Origin: Sipunculus nudus
Taxonomy: Eukaryota > Annelida > Sipuncula > Golfingiida > Sipunculidae
Reading direction: 5' to 3'
DNA: 64,000 bases
Assembly: GCA_026874595.1 (NCBI GenBank)
Contig: CM049312.1
Coordinates: 26,405,956 to 26,469,955, forward strand
In this document: one piece after another, positions 12,730 to 24,564 of the stretch
Numbering within the stretch: position 1 is the first letter of the stretch
How the letters are laid out: each line of letters opens with the position of its first letter
Made by a program: the position numbers and the translations under genes
Notes under the pieces: model-generated
Seen by the model: the letters and a program-made list of their open reading frames with translations, nothing else
The model's database searches: none
What the model was told of the DNA's origin: nothing

Positions 12730-13085
12730 ATATATTCAAAAATACCCCAGAAAAATAACACATAATACAGAGTTTAATATGTGCTATCGTAGCCTGATAT
12801 GTTGGGTCAGGTCTCAAGAACAAAGACCTGTTAAATCTACTCACAATCAATAATCAACTAACCACACAACCTCTATCTTTACGAATGTGTATGTGACACG
12901 TTGTTTAAGCCGAGATGTCATCAAACCCCGAAATCATCCAGCTCGAATATAATCAGGCATGTCAGTTTGGCAAAACCAAGTTTTGATAACCTTTAACAAA
13001 CTATATTGCGCTAAGGATATTGATGAGATTGATTTATAAAACATTAAATATCCCCCCATTCGTGAAAACAGAGGTAGACTGCGCA
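12730..13085. other. Spacer without recognised features
   Basis: AT-rich sequence. No gene or repeat recognised. Confidence 0.4.
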
Positions 13086-13088
13086 GGT

Positions 13089-13745
13089 TTGTTTGAAGCA
13101 GAGCGTCAATGATACATGTTAATCAGAAGCTTTTGAAATACTTGTACGAAAACATCGGTATACAGGCAGTTTTCCCTTAGCTCATGACCATTTCAGACAT
13201 TGTAAAGACCGGTTCAATTATAATCGTACAAATTGAGTTGAACTTCCATGCTGGACATGCGATGCACTCTCCGCCCGGGTTGCGTCTCGCCGGGATACTT
13301 TTCAACGGCCAACTCCGTGATGAACTGAGCGGCGCGTCTCACCGAGCTACGTCGTAGGGAGCACCGAATCAGCCGTACGTCCTGTCGAGATGCGCAGCTC
13401 TGGGTATAAACCGTTTTGATAAGCATAAATTGTTCTGACAATATATAATATCAGCGTAATGCCAACAGATGTGTGAAAGCTTGGTATGAATCTTATCCCT
13501 ATTTTTCGCGCCATGGGAGGTTTATTCAGATTAAAACGTGCCATTGGAGAGTTATCCGTGCTAATAACATACCCTGGTAAGAGCAATTGGCGGATCGAGT
13601 TAATTATGACTGAACACGCTTCACGCCTAATTACTGTGTATTTCAACAGTGAGTTAAATAACGGATTCGAGGCCAACTCACATTTAATGTTTCTTGACAA
13701 AAATTTATGACCACGTTTGTACACCACCCGTCCCTTTGCCAAATT
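13089..13745. repeat. Dispersed repeat, copy A
   Basis: About 650 bp matching 16575-17260 in the same orientation. Shared blocks include GAAGCAGAGCGTCAATGAT, ATGCTGGACATGCGATGCAC, CGCCCGGGTTGCGTCTCGCC, CACCGAGCTACGTCGTAG and ATAACATACCCTGGTAAGAG. The minus strand of the GC-rich part contains GTAGCTCGGTGAGACGC, which resembles a tRNA D-arm, but no convincing B box follows at tRNA spacing. Short ORFs conserved between the copies (around 13510 and 17010, ending differently) are probably chance. Its class is unknown to me. Confidence 0.75.
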
Positions 13746-13749
13746 CGCC

Positions 13750-14252
13750 TAGAGCAATACATTTTTACAATACATTATTTGTATTGTTCAGATCTTGCAT
13801 TGGGAATCTTACGTTAATATTAAAAGAAAAAAAAAACTGGAATGAGAATATTAACATTTAAGGATAGAACCTTACTGTTTAGCACATATATAAGGTCAAT
13901 GTCAAAAATACAAAACATATGCAAATCTGTTACCTGTGATTATTATTAGGGCCTAAGGTCGGTTAAACAAATACCCATATTGGAGATCTAGCTCAGATAT
14001 CGGTGCAACTGGGCAAAAATTGGGAATCGACCACGGGGTATGCATTGGGAATCGACCAAGGGGTATACAATCTTGGAAATTAAGTAATGGTCAAACAAAA
14101 TATCAGGCGCAGAGATGTCAATATCAGCCCTGTCGGAGATCAAACATGGACAGACGATAAAAAATAACAGTCGGGAATGGGGCAAATGAGTAAGCCTTGA
14201 CGGGAGACTTAATACAGGTGTAAAACGCAATGTAATTAATACCTTTCGATTT

Positions 14253-14315
<63 letters not shown>

Positions 14316-16560
14316 ACGACCCTGTGTTCCCTCTTCAGGTTAAGAGTAAGGAGGTAGTTTTCTGGTGATGTGGACATCATGGGAATTTGGTGCAAACACT
14401 AAGTAAGTTTTCTATTACCATTTTAGTCTGTGCTTGTGTGACATGTCTGTCTGTTTGTCAAATATAAAATGTTACAAAATGCAAAGGCTTGGTTTAGGGT
14501 GTGATATAAAACTTATCCGAGTTTAAACACTTGCCCCCCGGATCTTTCGGGATTGTTAATGCATGTGCTTAGCCTCGGGCCCCCTGGGTAGTACACGACC
14601 CAAGCATCCATAATATATCAGTCGTTAGAAGGTTATTCATTCTACATTTCGCGTGGCTTGTACCTATGTACTCTACGCTCTGAACACAGCGCGTGACCTC
14701 CTGGTGACCTTCCACTCACACGCTGTGAGAAGTAGCAGTATTCTTCAGGTTTGGCAACAAAAGTGGGTTTGCGCTGGATAAAGTAAAATCTGATTGGCTC
14801 TGCGTAAAAACAAATGTGCAGAACTGGTAGAAGAAATCTGATTGGCTTAGCGTGTAAACAATCACGGCTGTGCCCGTGGCAAACTCGTGTAGCACTACAT
14901 GCAAGAAAGAAAATATGCAGACAGTGGGTGATAACTGACCTCAGGCCACACCAGCAAGTCAGGTGTAGAGACTGTGTTGAAAGTTGACGATTGCATCATG
15001 TATTCCAACGGGGGGGGGGGGGGGGGGGGGGGTAGCAATCTGTGCTACCAAGCGCTTTCCACTGCAGTGCAAAGTGACCGATACCTCGAAGAACATCCGA
15101 TTGTGCTGGTGATATCTGCAATGTGATTGATTAAATATTACGCTGCGGGAATTCTACAGAGACAGCACCGCCTGGTGGCCAAACCTGACCGGCAACCGTG
15201 GTTTAATGCAGCTGGTAGTGTAGAGAATAGTTGAGCACAGCGTAACCGCTGCTTATGGGGCGTACCATGTATTCCTGAGAATAATTAGACTGGCCCGGTC
15301 GATGCAATTGTTAAGATGCAATGATTCCTCCCTCTGACAGAGCCATCAAACTTTCTCTTGCTCTGTCGCAACGCTTAGAGCAAGTACTGTCACCTCGTCC
15401 TATTCTGTAAACACTTTTCGGCTCTCGATCGACCTGGCACTTAGTTACGTCTATCAGTACATGGAATAACTTTTTTTTTATTTTACGCATTTAGTAGTTA
15501 ACATAAATACTAAAGCTCTAACAGGGCTTGGGTGGAATAGACGGTGGACTTAACAGAAGCCAACACCACAGCCTTTTTTTTACAAGTCTCGCGCCCTATC
15601 AATATGCCACCAAGATCCGCAATATTTTATTTTTTTATGACTGTTTGTTTCTGTAATATTTATCCGTATAGGTGAATTAAAAATAATGCAGTTACAGGTT
15701 TTTCCTAGCATAGACGCTGAGTTAATAAACAGAGGTTTACTAGATGTCTGCAATCGCCGAGCGATTTCAAGAAAAGCCTTAACCCGCCCCAAAAGCCAGC
15801 CCTCCCCCCCCCCCCCCTACCCACCCTTTCCAAACCCCACCCCTTATACATCACCTTTAACCTGAATGTGAGCGGTAATACAGATAGCTCGAAGGGCTCT
15901 GTGGCTTGAAAATATAGGTAAATCTGTTATATGTGACTGTTACTCCTACTCTGACCCAAGGCCAGTTTAAGAAAACTAGCCCCAAAGGGAATGTCATTTT
16001 CATTTGGCTGTGGGATTGTAAATTTTGAGGTGATATATGTGTAGGTGTGTTTCAAGCAAAATGTTTGATCAGAAATCTTCTGAGACGAAAATGTGAATAT
16101 CAGGAGCAAATCTGTGACCCATGAATAAAACTGTTAAACCCAAAGGTCAGTTCTGGAAATTAGTCATAGTGGATGTCTATCGCAAACAGAGAAAGAACTT
16201 GGCGGTAATGGAGAATCGCTCATGGAGTTTACGCCCTTTGAAATTAGGTCATGTTAAAATTATTACCAGTGGCCAAATTATCACCTATGAATGATATTTT
16301 GAAAATCATAAATATTGGGAATACAGGAGATTAGTGCAAAGAAGGACAGAGCAAAGCAAAAAAAATAACAGAACAAAAATGTTATCAATGCTTTTGCCCT
16401 CTGGAGGACCCATGAAAGTCAATCCACATACAAATGTTGTCCAACACATGGATACATAGAAATCAACTCATAAACGCCTAAAAACTCCCCCACGGGGGGG
16501 GGGTTTAATTAGGGACCAGTTTGAGTTCCCAGTGCAAGAAGATGATATCTGGTACAGTGG
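13750..16560. other. Non-coding stretch with homopolymer tracts
   Basis: No gene recognised. It holds a G tract (about 15011-15032), a C tract (about 15805-15818) and a G run near 16494-16503. These are prone to sequencing error, and no claim here depends on their length. Confidence 0.5.
14263..14311. repeat. (TA)n microsatellite
   Basis: About 24 TA units. Confidence 0.95.
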
Positions 16561-16574
16561 ATCTACATGGTAGT

Positions 16575-17260
16575 GTGTTTGAAGCAGAGCGTCAATGATT
16601 CATGTTTATCAGAAGCTTTTGAATTACTTGTATGAAAACATCGGTATGCAGGTAGTTTTCCCTTAACCCATGACTATTTCAGACATTGTAAATACAGGGT
16701 CAATTATAATCGTATAAAATTGAGTTGAACCTTCATTTTTGTCATGCTGGACATGCGATGCACGCTCCGCCCGGGTTGCGTCTCGCCGGGATACTTTTCA
16801 ATGGCCGATTCTGTGATGAACTGAGCGGCACGTCTCACCGAGCTACGTCGTAGTGAGCACTGAATCAGCCGTACGTCCTATAGAGATGCGCAGCACTGGG
16901 TATACATCCTTTTGATAAGCATAAATTGTTCTGACAATATATGATATAAGTGTAATGCAAATAGACTATGTGAAAGTTTGGTATGAATTAAATCCCTATT
17001 TTACGCGCCATGCGAGGTTTATTTAGATTTAAACGTTTCATTGGAGAGTTATCCGTGCTAATAACATACCCTGGTAAGAGCAATTGGCGAATCAAGATAA
17101 TTATGACTGATCAGCATCAAGGCCTAATTACTGTATATTCCAACAGTGAGTTAAATAAGCCTCGAGAAAGCAGGCAGCGGATTTGTGGCCAGCTCACATT
17201 TAATGTTTGACAAAAATGTATGACCACGTTTGTACACCACCCGTCCATTTCGCCTAAAGT
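16575..17260. repeat. Dispersed repeat, copy B
   Basis: Second copy of the 13089-13745 repeat, direct orientation, with scattered substitutions and small indels. For example, it has an extra CATTTTTGT near 16733, and the tail differs after AGTGAGTTAAATAA. No target duplication was found at either copy. Confidence 0.75.
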
Positions 17261-18160
17261 AAAACAAAACTCCATTTTTTCGACTCCTTGATTTTTATAG
17301 GGGTCCTTGCCGAACTCGATACTAGTTGAAGAGGTCCTAGTGTTAGTGAAAGAAGGTTTTACTGTATTCCGTTGTACGGTGTGTATATAGACTTTGTATA
17401 TGTTTGAGTAAACTTTCTTGCAGGCCATCCTTTATGCTATTAAATATTATGTTTTATCGAGTCTCATCGGCAAACTTTAACAAATACCCATGTTATTCGT
17501 ATTAATTACATATATGATACAAAAACTTAATTTAACATTTTGATTTCAATTTGGCAAATGAAGATACAAACGTTATGACATATACGACAAAAAACGAAAA
17601 CCAAAACAAAGAGGCCATCAGGAAAATAAAATTCATTAATAAAATCTCATAAAATCTCACTAATAGAGAATGGATTTCATTTTTTAATCAATTAAAATTA
17701 CATATAGTGTATTTTATTATAAACAACATGAACTCAAGGGGTAATTCACGCATCACTCGATGAAGTATACAGTCGTGTTATAGGAAAACGCGGAAAACAT
17801 CTTTTATTTAAAAATCCAGTCAACTTACAAGTTCTTTTTTTAAAGTTCGTCCGAGAGAGCTCCCATAAAGGAGAGGTAACAATTGTTGACAACTTACTGA
17901 ACACATATTTGTTCTCCAGTGCGTTCGTTAGCAAATTGCGAGCAGAGGGTAATTAGTTCATTCCCAGAGAATTTAACATTCATGCAAAAACCTGTTCTCG
18001 TACACCAGTCTGAATAGTACCTACCACTCCAAACGAAGACCTCTTCTGTTTCAAAGCAATTCTACACCAGCTGTCTTATCGCATAGGGATTTCTTCCCCG
18101 ACTGTGTGAATATTTCCACTGCTATAGTTCGCTAGACAACATTTACTTTTCAATGCACGC
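17261..18160. other. Non-coding stretch
   Basis: AT-rich. No coding signal or repeat recognised. Confidence 0.4.
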
Positions 18161-18162
18161 CT

Positions 18163-18990
18163 CAGTGACGGTTTGAGCCAGAGGTACAGGACCGAATGCC
18201 TTGAGTATATCCTGCCCAGTATATCCAGAAATTATTAGCATCCCTGCAATAGCCAACTTCAATGAGAATCAGAATTTGCACTAAGCACACTGTAAAGATG
18301 GTACAAAGGCCAACGCTGACTTAAACGCCACGAGGACAGGGTTTGGAAACGAATGCCCGCTATCGGTGAGAACCAGCTGTCGCACTTTTATTATCTGTCT
18401 CACGACAGTGGCAAAGATCACTCCGTTACTGATGACCAGTACGATTACTGAACCTCCAAAAGTCACAGGGGCTTCTACCCTGGTATAAATGCCAGCTGCT
18501 TGTTCAGGGTAGGTAATTTTTAGCTCCGGATCAAATTTAATTTTATCGAAGAATACGTATGGCAAAACTAATGCCACTGATAATATCCGGGTCAAGATAA
18601 CTGTAACCCAAACACAATTTTTTGTAACAAGACTCCCAGTCTGAAACGGCTTCATGATGGTTACCATTTTGATAAATGATAAAGACGCAACCGATAATAA
18701 TGATAGTCGAATTGGAAGCGTGGAGCTCACTGTGAAGTCTGACCAAAACCTGGAGAGGCTGATCGGCTTGTACATAAGATAAACGGTATCATTTTGAAAA
18801 TTAGTCCTAAAAGTAAATCTCTTACGAATACCGTCAACACAAGTGGTGTTAATTTTTCTTTCTTCAGCTCCGTCGCCCAAGGTATTGCCAGAATAGATAG
18901 GAAATTTAATGATATAAGTACGCATGTCACAAATGTTACCACAATACTTTTCACTATCTCAACTGTTTCCATATTGCTGTTGATGCGCAC
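18163..18990 (-). pseudogene. Rhodopsin-like GPCR pseudogene (single exon, two frameshifts)
   Basis: Read on the minus strand from 18990, three frames join into a receptor-like layout. Frame one carries two hydrophobic helices (TM1 around VEIVKSIVVTFVTCVLISLN, TM2 around LVLTVFVRDLLLGLIF). After a shift near 18750-18790, the next frame gives TM3 (IRLSLLSVASLSFIKMVTIM, with IKM where DRY is usual), a basic IMKPF loop, TM4 (VWVTVILTRILSVALVLPYV) and TM5 (GGSVIVLVISNGVIF). A second shift near 18290-18310 leads to TM6 (LCTIFTVCLVQILILI) and a TM7-like FWIYWAGYTQGI, with a stop at 18163. There are no introns, as in many lineage-expanded invertebrate receptors. The loss of DRY and the NPxxY-type motif plus two frameshifts argue for decay. 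I cannot name a ligand class, and sequencing error could explain one shift but not the motif losses. Confidence 0.5.
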
Positions 18991-20842
18991 ACATATATAT
19001 ATATCAACCCTGATTAAATGAATTTAGCTTGTAATTACTTCTTTTTTTAGTTATCATAATCACATACATATTTCTGAAGGCCGCCGCAGTGAGGTATGTT
19101 ATCTTTGCCCTATGTATGGCCGCTGGGGCTCAGCCGATATAAATAGAGTTACAACTGTTACCACATTTCCTGTTGCAACTCCACCACTCTAATGAAACAT
19201 GCATAAGCCTTTTTGGTTTGTATCTGTTAAAAACTCCCATATGTCATTGGCGTGGTCACTTCGCAATTCTGAAATAATTTTCTCATGTATCTATTATCAC
19301 ACGAAAGAAATGACTAAATTTAAGACTTCTTTTCTGCCGGTGCAATAATAAACATATCCACCTTATCATACTATCAAAAAAGCTCCCGCATCACATCATC
19401 GAAAAAGCACGGATTACTGAAACTAATTAACGATGGGCTGGGGTTAAAGTTTAAGTAACCTGTAAAGTGGTTTGACGAGAAACCATCCTGAGATGTTATA
19501 AACTAGATGCTCATTTTATTTCAGTCGGCTGTTGTGATATGATTGAATCGCCACCGTCGCCATAGTAACAAACTTGTTGGTGTGTTTTAAGCCTGCATAC
19601 TATACGTTGACTGTCGGTTAAAACAATATTTTATTACAGAAAGAGCAACGAAAATCAGAATATAAATTATTCTCCTCGGACTACATATAAGTATACACTC
19701 AACAAAATTAATACAGGTGCAATCAACAATATATGTCAGGCATAACAAAAGAATAAATATATGTTCTAAACATTATTAACATGTTCATTAAGGAGAGCAA
19801 CCTGGAGCACTAGCAACATATTTGCTTGGGGAACTTTTTTTTAATTCTTTTACGTCATCTGGGTATTACTATAACATGACCGACAAATACCTATGTGAAT
19901 CGTTATGAAACTGAAATAGATTTATGGATATGGCCGAACATCTCACAGTTTTATATATGTTAAATCGTCAGTCCCCATTAAAAGTACATTTATGTTTTGT
20001 CCAATATGTTGTTGTTGACATATTAAATGAATTAAGTCTGGCCGAGGTGCGCGCAATCGCCCTGCAATTCGTTACTTGGGAAGATTGCCGACAGTATTCG
20101 GTATAAGTTAGCAAATGTACGAGGTAATCAAACCTTTAATCAATTTTGCAAAATAACACGAATTTTTAACCGTACGCCTCTTTGCCAGAGTTTGCTATCT
20201 TGTTTCAGATAAATTAGCAGATGACTAATGCCTGTTGTAGAAGCAGTGACAATTCTTGTAGCGTCATATCGACCCTCTGGCATAACGACCAGATTACTGG
20301 CGCCAGAGTGTCATTACACCTAAGTTTGAGGAGCGCATTATAAAGGCTTTATGAAGATGCAAATATTTTCGTCATTTCTGCCAATTCTTCATTTCCTTCA
20401 GGTACACTATCAATCCACATAAACCAGACCAATCGTTAGCATATTTTGTGTACTTTTTAATAATACCAAACATGAGCAAGAAAAAAATCCGTTTTTCCCC
20501 AGCACATTGGTCATCCCCTCGCCATGTTTGTTGAATTTATGAACGCATGAACACAAGCAAGGCTCGCACGGGATACAGGACGCAGGCAGCTTGCAGGCGA
20601 CACAGGAAATGACCCGTGTCAATGGAGACAGTGTTTCAGTTTGGGTTGTTAGCTCACACATTTGTACTATTGTGTGTGTACATCATTCTTAGCATAATAT
20701 TGAGATTATGGGCCGTTTACCACAATATAAATGCAATCTGATGCAATACCACTGCGATGCATTCCTCGATATTACTTGAATCAAGACTTACCAGACCAAA
20801 TATCCGACTGCCTACTTAGTCGGGTTATCACGGCTACATTTC

Positions 20843-21307
20843 TTGCTGCAGCTATTTGATCCTGCTCCGTTTATTCTAGTTCTGCATCTGTGCAACCGTC
20901 CCAGGGTTCACATGCATATTCTTAAATCGACCTTATTTCTATTGAGTCTGTACATTATCGTTCTTATGATGTCAACCCCTTTCCCTGTTTTTATCGTTAA
21001 TAAAATTTATGATCATTCAAGGTACCAACATTATAAACAATTACTCCTACATGTTTTTTTTTGTTTGTGTTTTTACTTTCTCCAGTGGTTCACTGAACAT
21101 GTATGGATAGATTTTCAACTGAAAATTACTATTTTTTTTAGGATTGAATTTAATGAACCATTTTTCTGCCCACAGCTTTATACATGCATCGTGTTTTTTC
21201 AGACTGTTCGACATACCATGTTGAGCGGGGCAAGGGACATTCTGGATTTTTACCTTTATACAATAATCAATAAGCCGAAGCTGAAACCAAAGTCTCAGGA
21301 ATGTTGA
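20843..21307 (+). CDS. Unrecognised ORF with hydrophobic segments
   Basis: A 154-residue open frame with several hydrophobic stretches (residues about 26-52, 65-85 and 108-118) and a basic tail (KPKLKPKSQEC). RDILDFYLYTII near the end faintly resembles a degenerate GPCR TM7, and a receptor relic lies 2 kb upstream on the other strand, but this is too weak for a family call. The base composition is AT-rich like the surroundings and there is no splice or promoter evidence, so it may be a chance ORF. Confidence 0.2.
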   Translation: MLQLFDPAPFILVLHLCNRPRVHMHILKSTLFLLSLYIIVLMMSTPFPVFIVNKIYDHSRYQHYKQLLLHVFFCLCFYFLQWFTEHVWIDFQLKITIFFRIEFNEPFFCPQLYTCIVFFQTVRHTMLSGARDILDFYLYTIINKPKLKPKSQEC

Positions 21308-21491
21308 TGTTAATATCCACTGTTTTAATTAAAAGAAAACAAATGAACGTTTAAACATCAGCAATCAGAGATATTTGTACTCTAGAGTTTGAATTTGTTT
21401 TAATTTATCGGGGATTTAAATAATCCAAATTTGAGTTCGGTGAACTTCTGGATAGGCCAGCTATACTGATATGTGCATTAGAGGTTGTTAC

Positions 21492-21778
21492 AACCCATAA
21501 TGTAATAACCGGCCAATAATGTAATAACGGCCCATATTGTAATAATAACGACCCATAATGTAATAATCATACCCTGCCCATATTGTAATAAAACTGGCCC
21601 ATACTGTAATAACGGCCCATAATGTAATAAAAAACGGCCCATATTGTAATAACGGCCCATATTGTAATAAAAACGACCCATATTGTAATAATCATACCCT
21701 ACCCATATTGTAATACAACGGGAAGTGGGAAAAACGACCCATATTGTAATAACATATTTATATTGTAATAACATATGT
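21492..21778. repeat. Left arm: short tandem units of the foldback element
   Basis: About 13 repeats of CCCATATTGTAATAACGG and variants (18 bp, with longer CATACCCTG-containing versions). ORFs reading YYNMGRYYN come from this repeat. Confidence 0.9.
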
Positions 21779-22606
21779 TTAAGCTCAAGAATGACAGGGC
21801 ACACGCTTAGTGTCATTTACATAATATCCTGCCCCCTAGCATACCCTCTCCATGAACCTGTTACTAACCTTAATGAAACCATGGTTCACAATTGAATAAA
21901 AAGATCATATTTTCATACACTAAAATATAACGTATAATAATAATAATAATATAATAATAATTATCATTATTTCATTAATAAATATATATATATATACATA
22001 TATATATACACGTATATATAACAGTTTTCATAGTACCCATGTATGCATATTAGCGCCCCCCCCCCCTACAACTTTCGAATTTCTAGATCCGTCACTAATC
22101 ATGGCCCCCTGCCCTCCCTCAAACCTGGTTACGTCCCTGAATCTCCCCGCTCTGCGCCCTATGCTCTACCTCTAGAACACAGAAACCGGCATTTTCAGAT
22201 TGTTGTTTTGTTGTTTGGGCTAATTATTTTTAAAAATTAAATTGTAAACTTTTGAATCGCACGAATGACGCATCCAGGTTTTAACTTCAAATACGTGCGT
22301 TGAAAGCTCTTAATCTATGCGACGTGTTATACATGTTAACCTAAGACATCTTAACCAATACATATATAGGCACCAAAAAATTGCAGCAGTACCTCCATTT
22401 ATAATTTCCAAATCTCGGGAGGTTTCGAGAGATCATATAAAATATTCTCTATGATACATTGAGCAAAACGCACTGAAATTTAAACTTTCATTTATATTTT
22501 AAAAAGAATTAAAATACATTAAAAAGTATCGATAATGAGAGTTTTGTATAATTTATCTGTTAAAATTGACAAAATATTTACATTTTGGCGATATACATTA
22601 AATATA

Positions 22607-22651
<45 letters not shown>

Positions 22652-22884
22652 TATCTTGTTTAAATACTTTATCATCCTATTTAAAAACTGGTTCAACAAA
22701 AGGATAATCATGAATCATGGCCATATTTCGTTCATATTAGCTTGGTCACCGTTTTAAGCAAATAGTCATTATGTAATCCAGTGGTTTTTCATACTTGTAT
22801 GTTTACTTACACATTCGTGTCACGAGAAGTCAATATTTGAATTGTCTAAGTTAATTTGCATGAACTTTGATTTATAAAATTATT

Positions 22885-23088
22885 GGCCGTTTTATCCACC
22901 TTCGATTTTATAACAATATGGGCCGTTTTACCCACTTGCGATTTTATTACAATATGGGCAGGGTATAGTTATTACAATATGGGCCCTTTTTATTAGATTA
23001 TGGGCTATTATTACATTATGGGTCGTTTTTATTACAATATGGGCCGTTATTACATTATGGGCCAGTTATTACATTATGGGTCGTAACA
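22885..23088. repeat. Right arm: inverted copy of the tandem units
   Basis: TTATTACAATATGGGCCGTT-type units, the reverse complement of the left arm and shorter than it. It includes the same longer variants (CAGGGTATAGTTATTAC). Confidence 0.9.
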
Positions 23089-23162
23089 GAGGTGTTACTA
23101 ATTCCAAACTGTTACCAGAGACTGTTTCTCTTATTCTAGAGAGACCGGTTTACCAAATGACT

Positions 23163-23209
<47 letters not shown>
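23163..23209. repeat. (TA)n microsatellite
   Basis: About 23 TA units, 70 bp outside the foldback element. Confidence 0.95.
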
Positions 23210-23212
<3 letters not shown>

Positions 23213-23269
23213 GTGTGTGTATGGCTTAGCATTACCACCCCCCCCCACCCCCCCCCCCCACCCCCACCC

Positions 23270-23297
23270 GCATGGATTAAATCCTAGATCTGCCCCT
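23270..23297. mobile_element. Isolated MITE end
   Basis: TAAATCCTAGATCTGCCCCTG resembles the right terminus of the CAGGGGCGGAT-ended MITE at 44717-45021. No matching left end was found upstream, so it is probably a truncated copy. Confidence 0.3.
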
Positions 23298-23536
23298 GAC
23301 TTGATTCCATACAATTTTTTGTTTTATCTTTTATTTTCTATGTGACACATTTCAAATATATTACAATTAAGTTTATTCTAACAAGGTTTAGTATTGTAAT
23401 AGTTCATAGTAAACTCAGAGATGGAACCAAAGTTTGTACTTCTTATTATTAATATATTTCATTTCCAATATATAAATATTATTCTTTGAATATCAGGGAG
23501 AAGGATTTCACATTGACCATTCTCCCTTGCTAGAAA

Positions 23537-23588
23537 GTGTGTGTGTGTGTGTGAGGGTGTGTGTGTGTGTGTGTGGGGGGGGGGGGGG
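23537..23588. repeat. (GT)n and G-tract microsatellite
   Basis: GT dinucleotide repeats run into a tract of about 14 G. The ORF through it is spurious. Confidence 0.9.
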
Positions 23589-24431
23589 TTATATACCCAA
23601 ATCCCCAAACCTCTGCGTTTATGCTACTAAACATATCCTCAGTCAATTGACAAGGCGCCATTGCCACATATCGCTTAGATGTAAGAAAACACAATACCCA
23701 ATTATCGCGAAGAATGAATTAAAATTACATTCAATTAAACATCTGAAGCATAATTTGCGGTTATTTTGTTTTGAATGGTATATTTCTTTCCTCCTCATTA
23801 GATAATTACCACAGATCTCTCGGGACGCGAGAGGCAGGAACAACTATTTATAGATTAATTAAATGGCACTATAGAGAACTTTGTGTTGTCAGAAACGGAT
23901 ATGGTCCGTTTCACGACCTGCTGTCTACCTGTGTTTTGTAGGTAATTTTCTTATAAGTTCACATTTTTCAATGATTTCCTAGAAATGAAAGTGACAACCT
24001 ACTATGGAAATTTAGAATTTTGCAATAAATTCCCGGTTTATGTTTCACAACTGTTTAATCTTTTTCACAATGATCTTGCTGATATGATGTGTCCTTACAA
24101 GAGTAGCCATCTTTTATTTTATGTGTTTTTTTTTATTATTTACATGACATCATCCAATCAGCAGCTGTCAGTTGAGGCTGTTTGGTCATGTAACCATTGA
24201 TCTTGACCGCCATTGGTTGGTCTGATGTGTTGTAAAATGTAGACTGATTTCTCATATTTTCAGAAAATAATGTTTCTAAAATAAGGTGTAAAATAGGTAT
24301 TTAGTTACATTGATAAACATTAGGTTATTTAGTCCTCTGCTCCACGCTATAGTTGTTTCCCTTGAAATATAACTAATACAAATTTCATAAAAAAAACAGG
24401 TGTATATGAGATGAAACGGACTATAATAACT

Positions 24432-24501
24432 TTCTCTCTCTCTCACTAAAGAAAATTGGTGGTGGTCAAAATGTTAGTCTGTCTGTCTTTCTGTCTGTCT
24501 G

Positions 24502-24561
<60 letters not shown>
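24432..24561. repeat. (CT)n microsatellite with flanking GTCT units
   Basis: TCTGTCTGTC units precede about 29 CT repeats. A (TG)n run follows at about 24593-24608. The RERERE-type ORFs on the minus strand are artefacts. Confidence 0.95.

Positions 24562-24564
<3 letters not shown>

Larger units (their letters stand above)
21486..23088. mobile_element. Foldback-like element with tandem-repeat inverted arms and 5-bp target duplication
   Basis: The left end starts TGTTACAACCCATAATGTAA. The right end, reverse-complemented, starts TGTTACGACCCATAATGTAA, and the first 30 bp agree at 27 positions. GAGGT directly flanks both sides (21481-21485 and 23089-23093), a perfect 5-bp target duplication. Each arm is a tandem array of short CCCATATTGTAATAACGG-like units, inverted relative to the other. 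The 1.1-kb core is AT-rich with TA microsatellites and no ORF, so it is non-autonomous. The TG...CA ends and 5-bp duplication recall integrase-type (retroviral-like or Ginger-like) transposition more than common cut-and-paste families. I do not recognise the family. Confidence 0.8.

Noticed and set aside
12148-12765. Overlapping ORFs with FRGKYWADPGF-like sequence, also at 41928-42228
   Set aside because: They are frames through the TRIM-like terminal repeats and TA run. The similarity between loci is DNA repeat homology.
13347-13742. 131-residue minus-strand ORF in the dispersed repeat
   Set aside because: The corresponding frame is broken in the second copy (16575-17260) and shows no domain.
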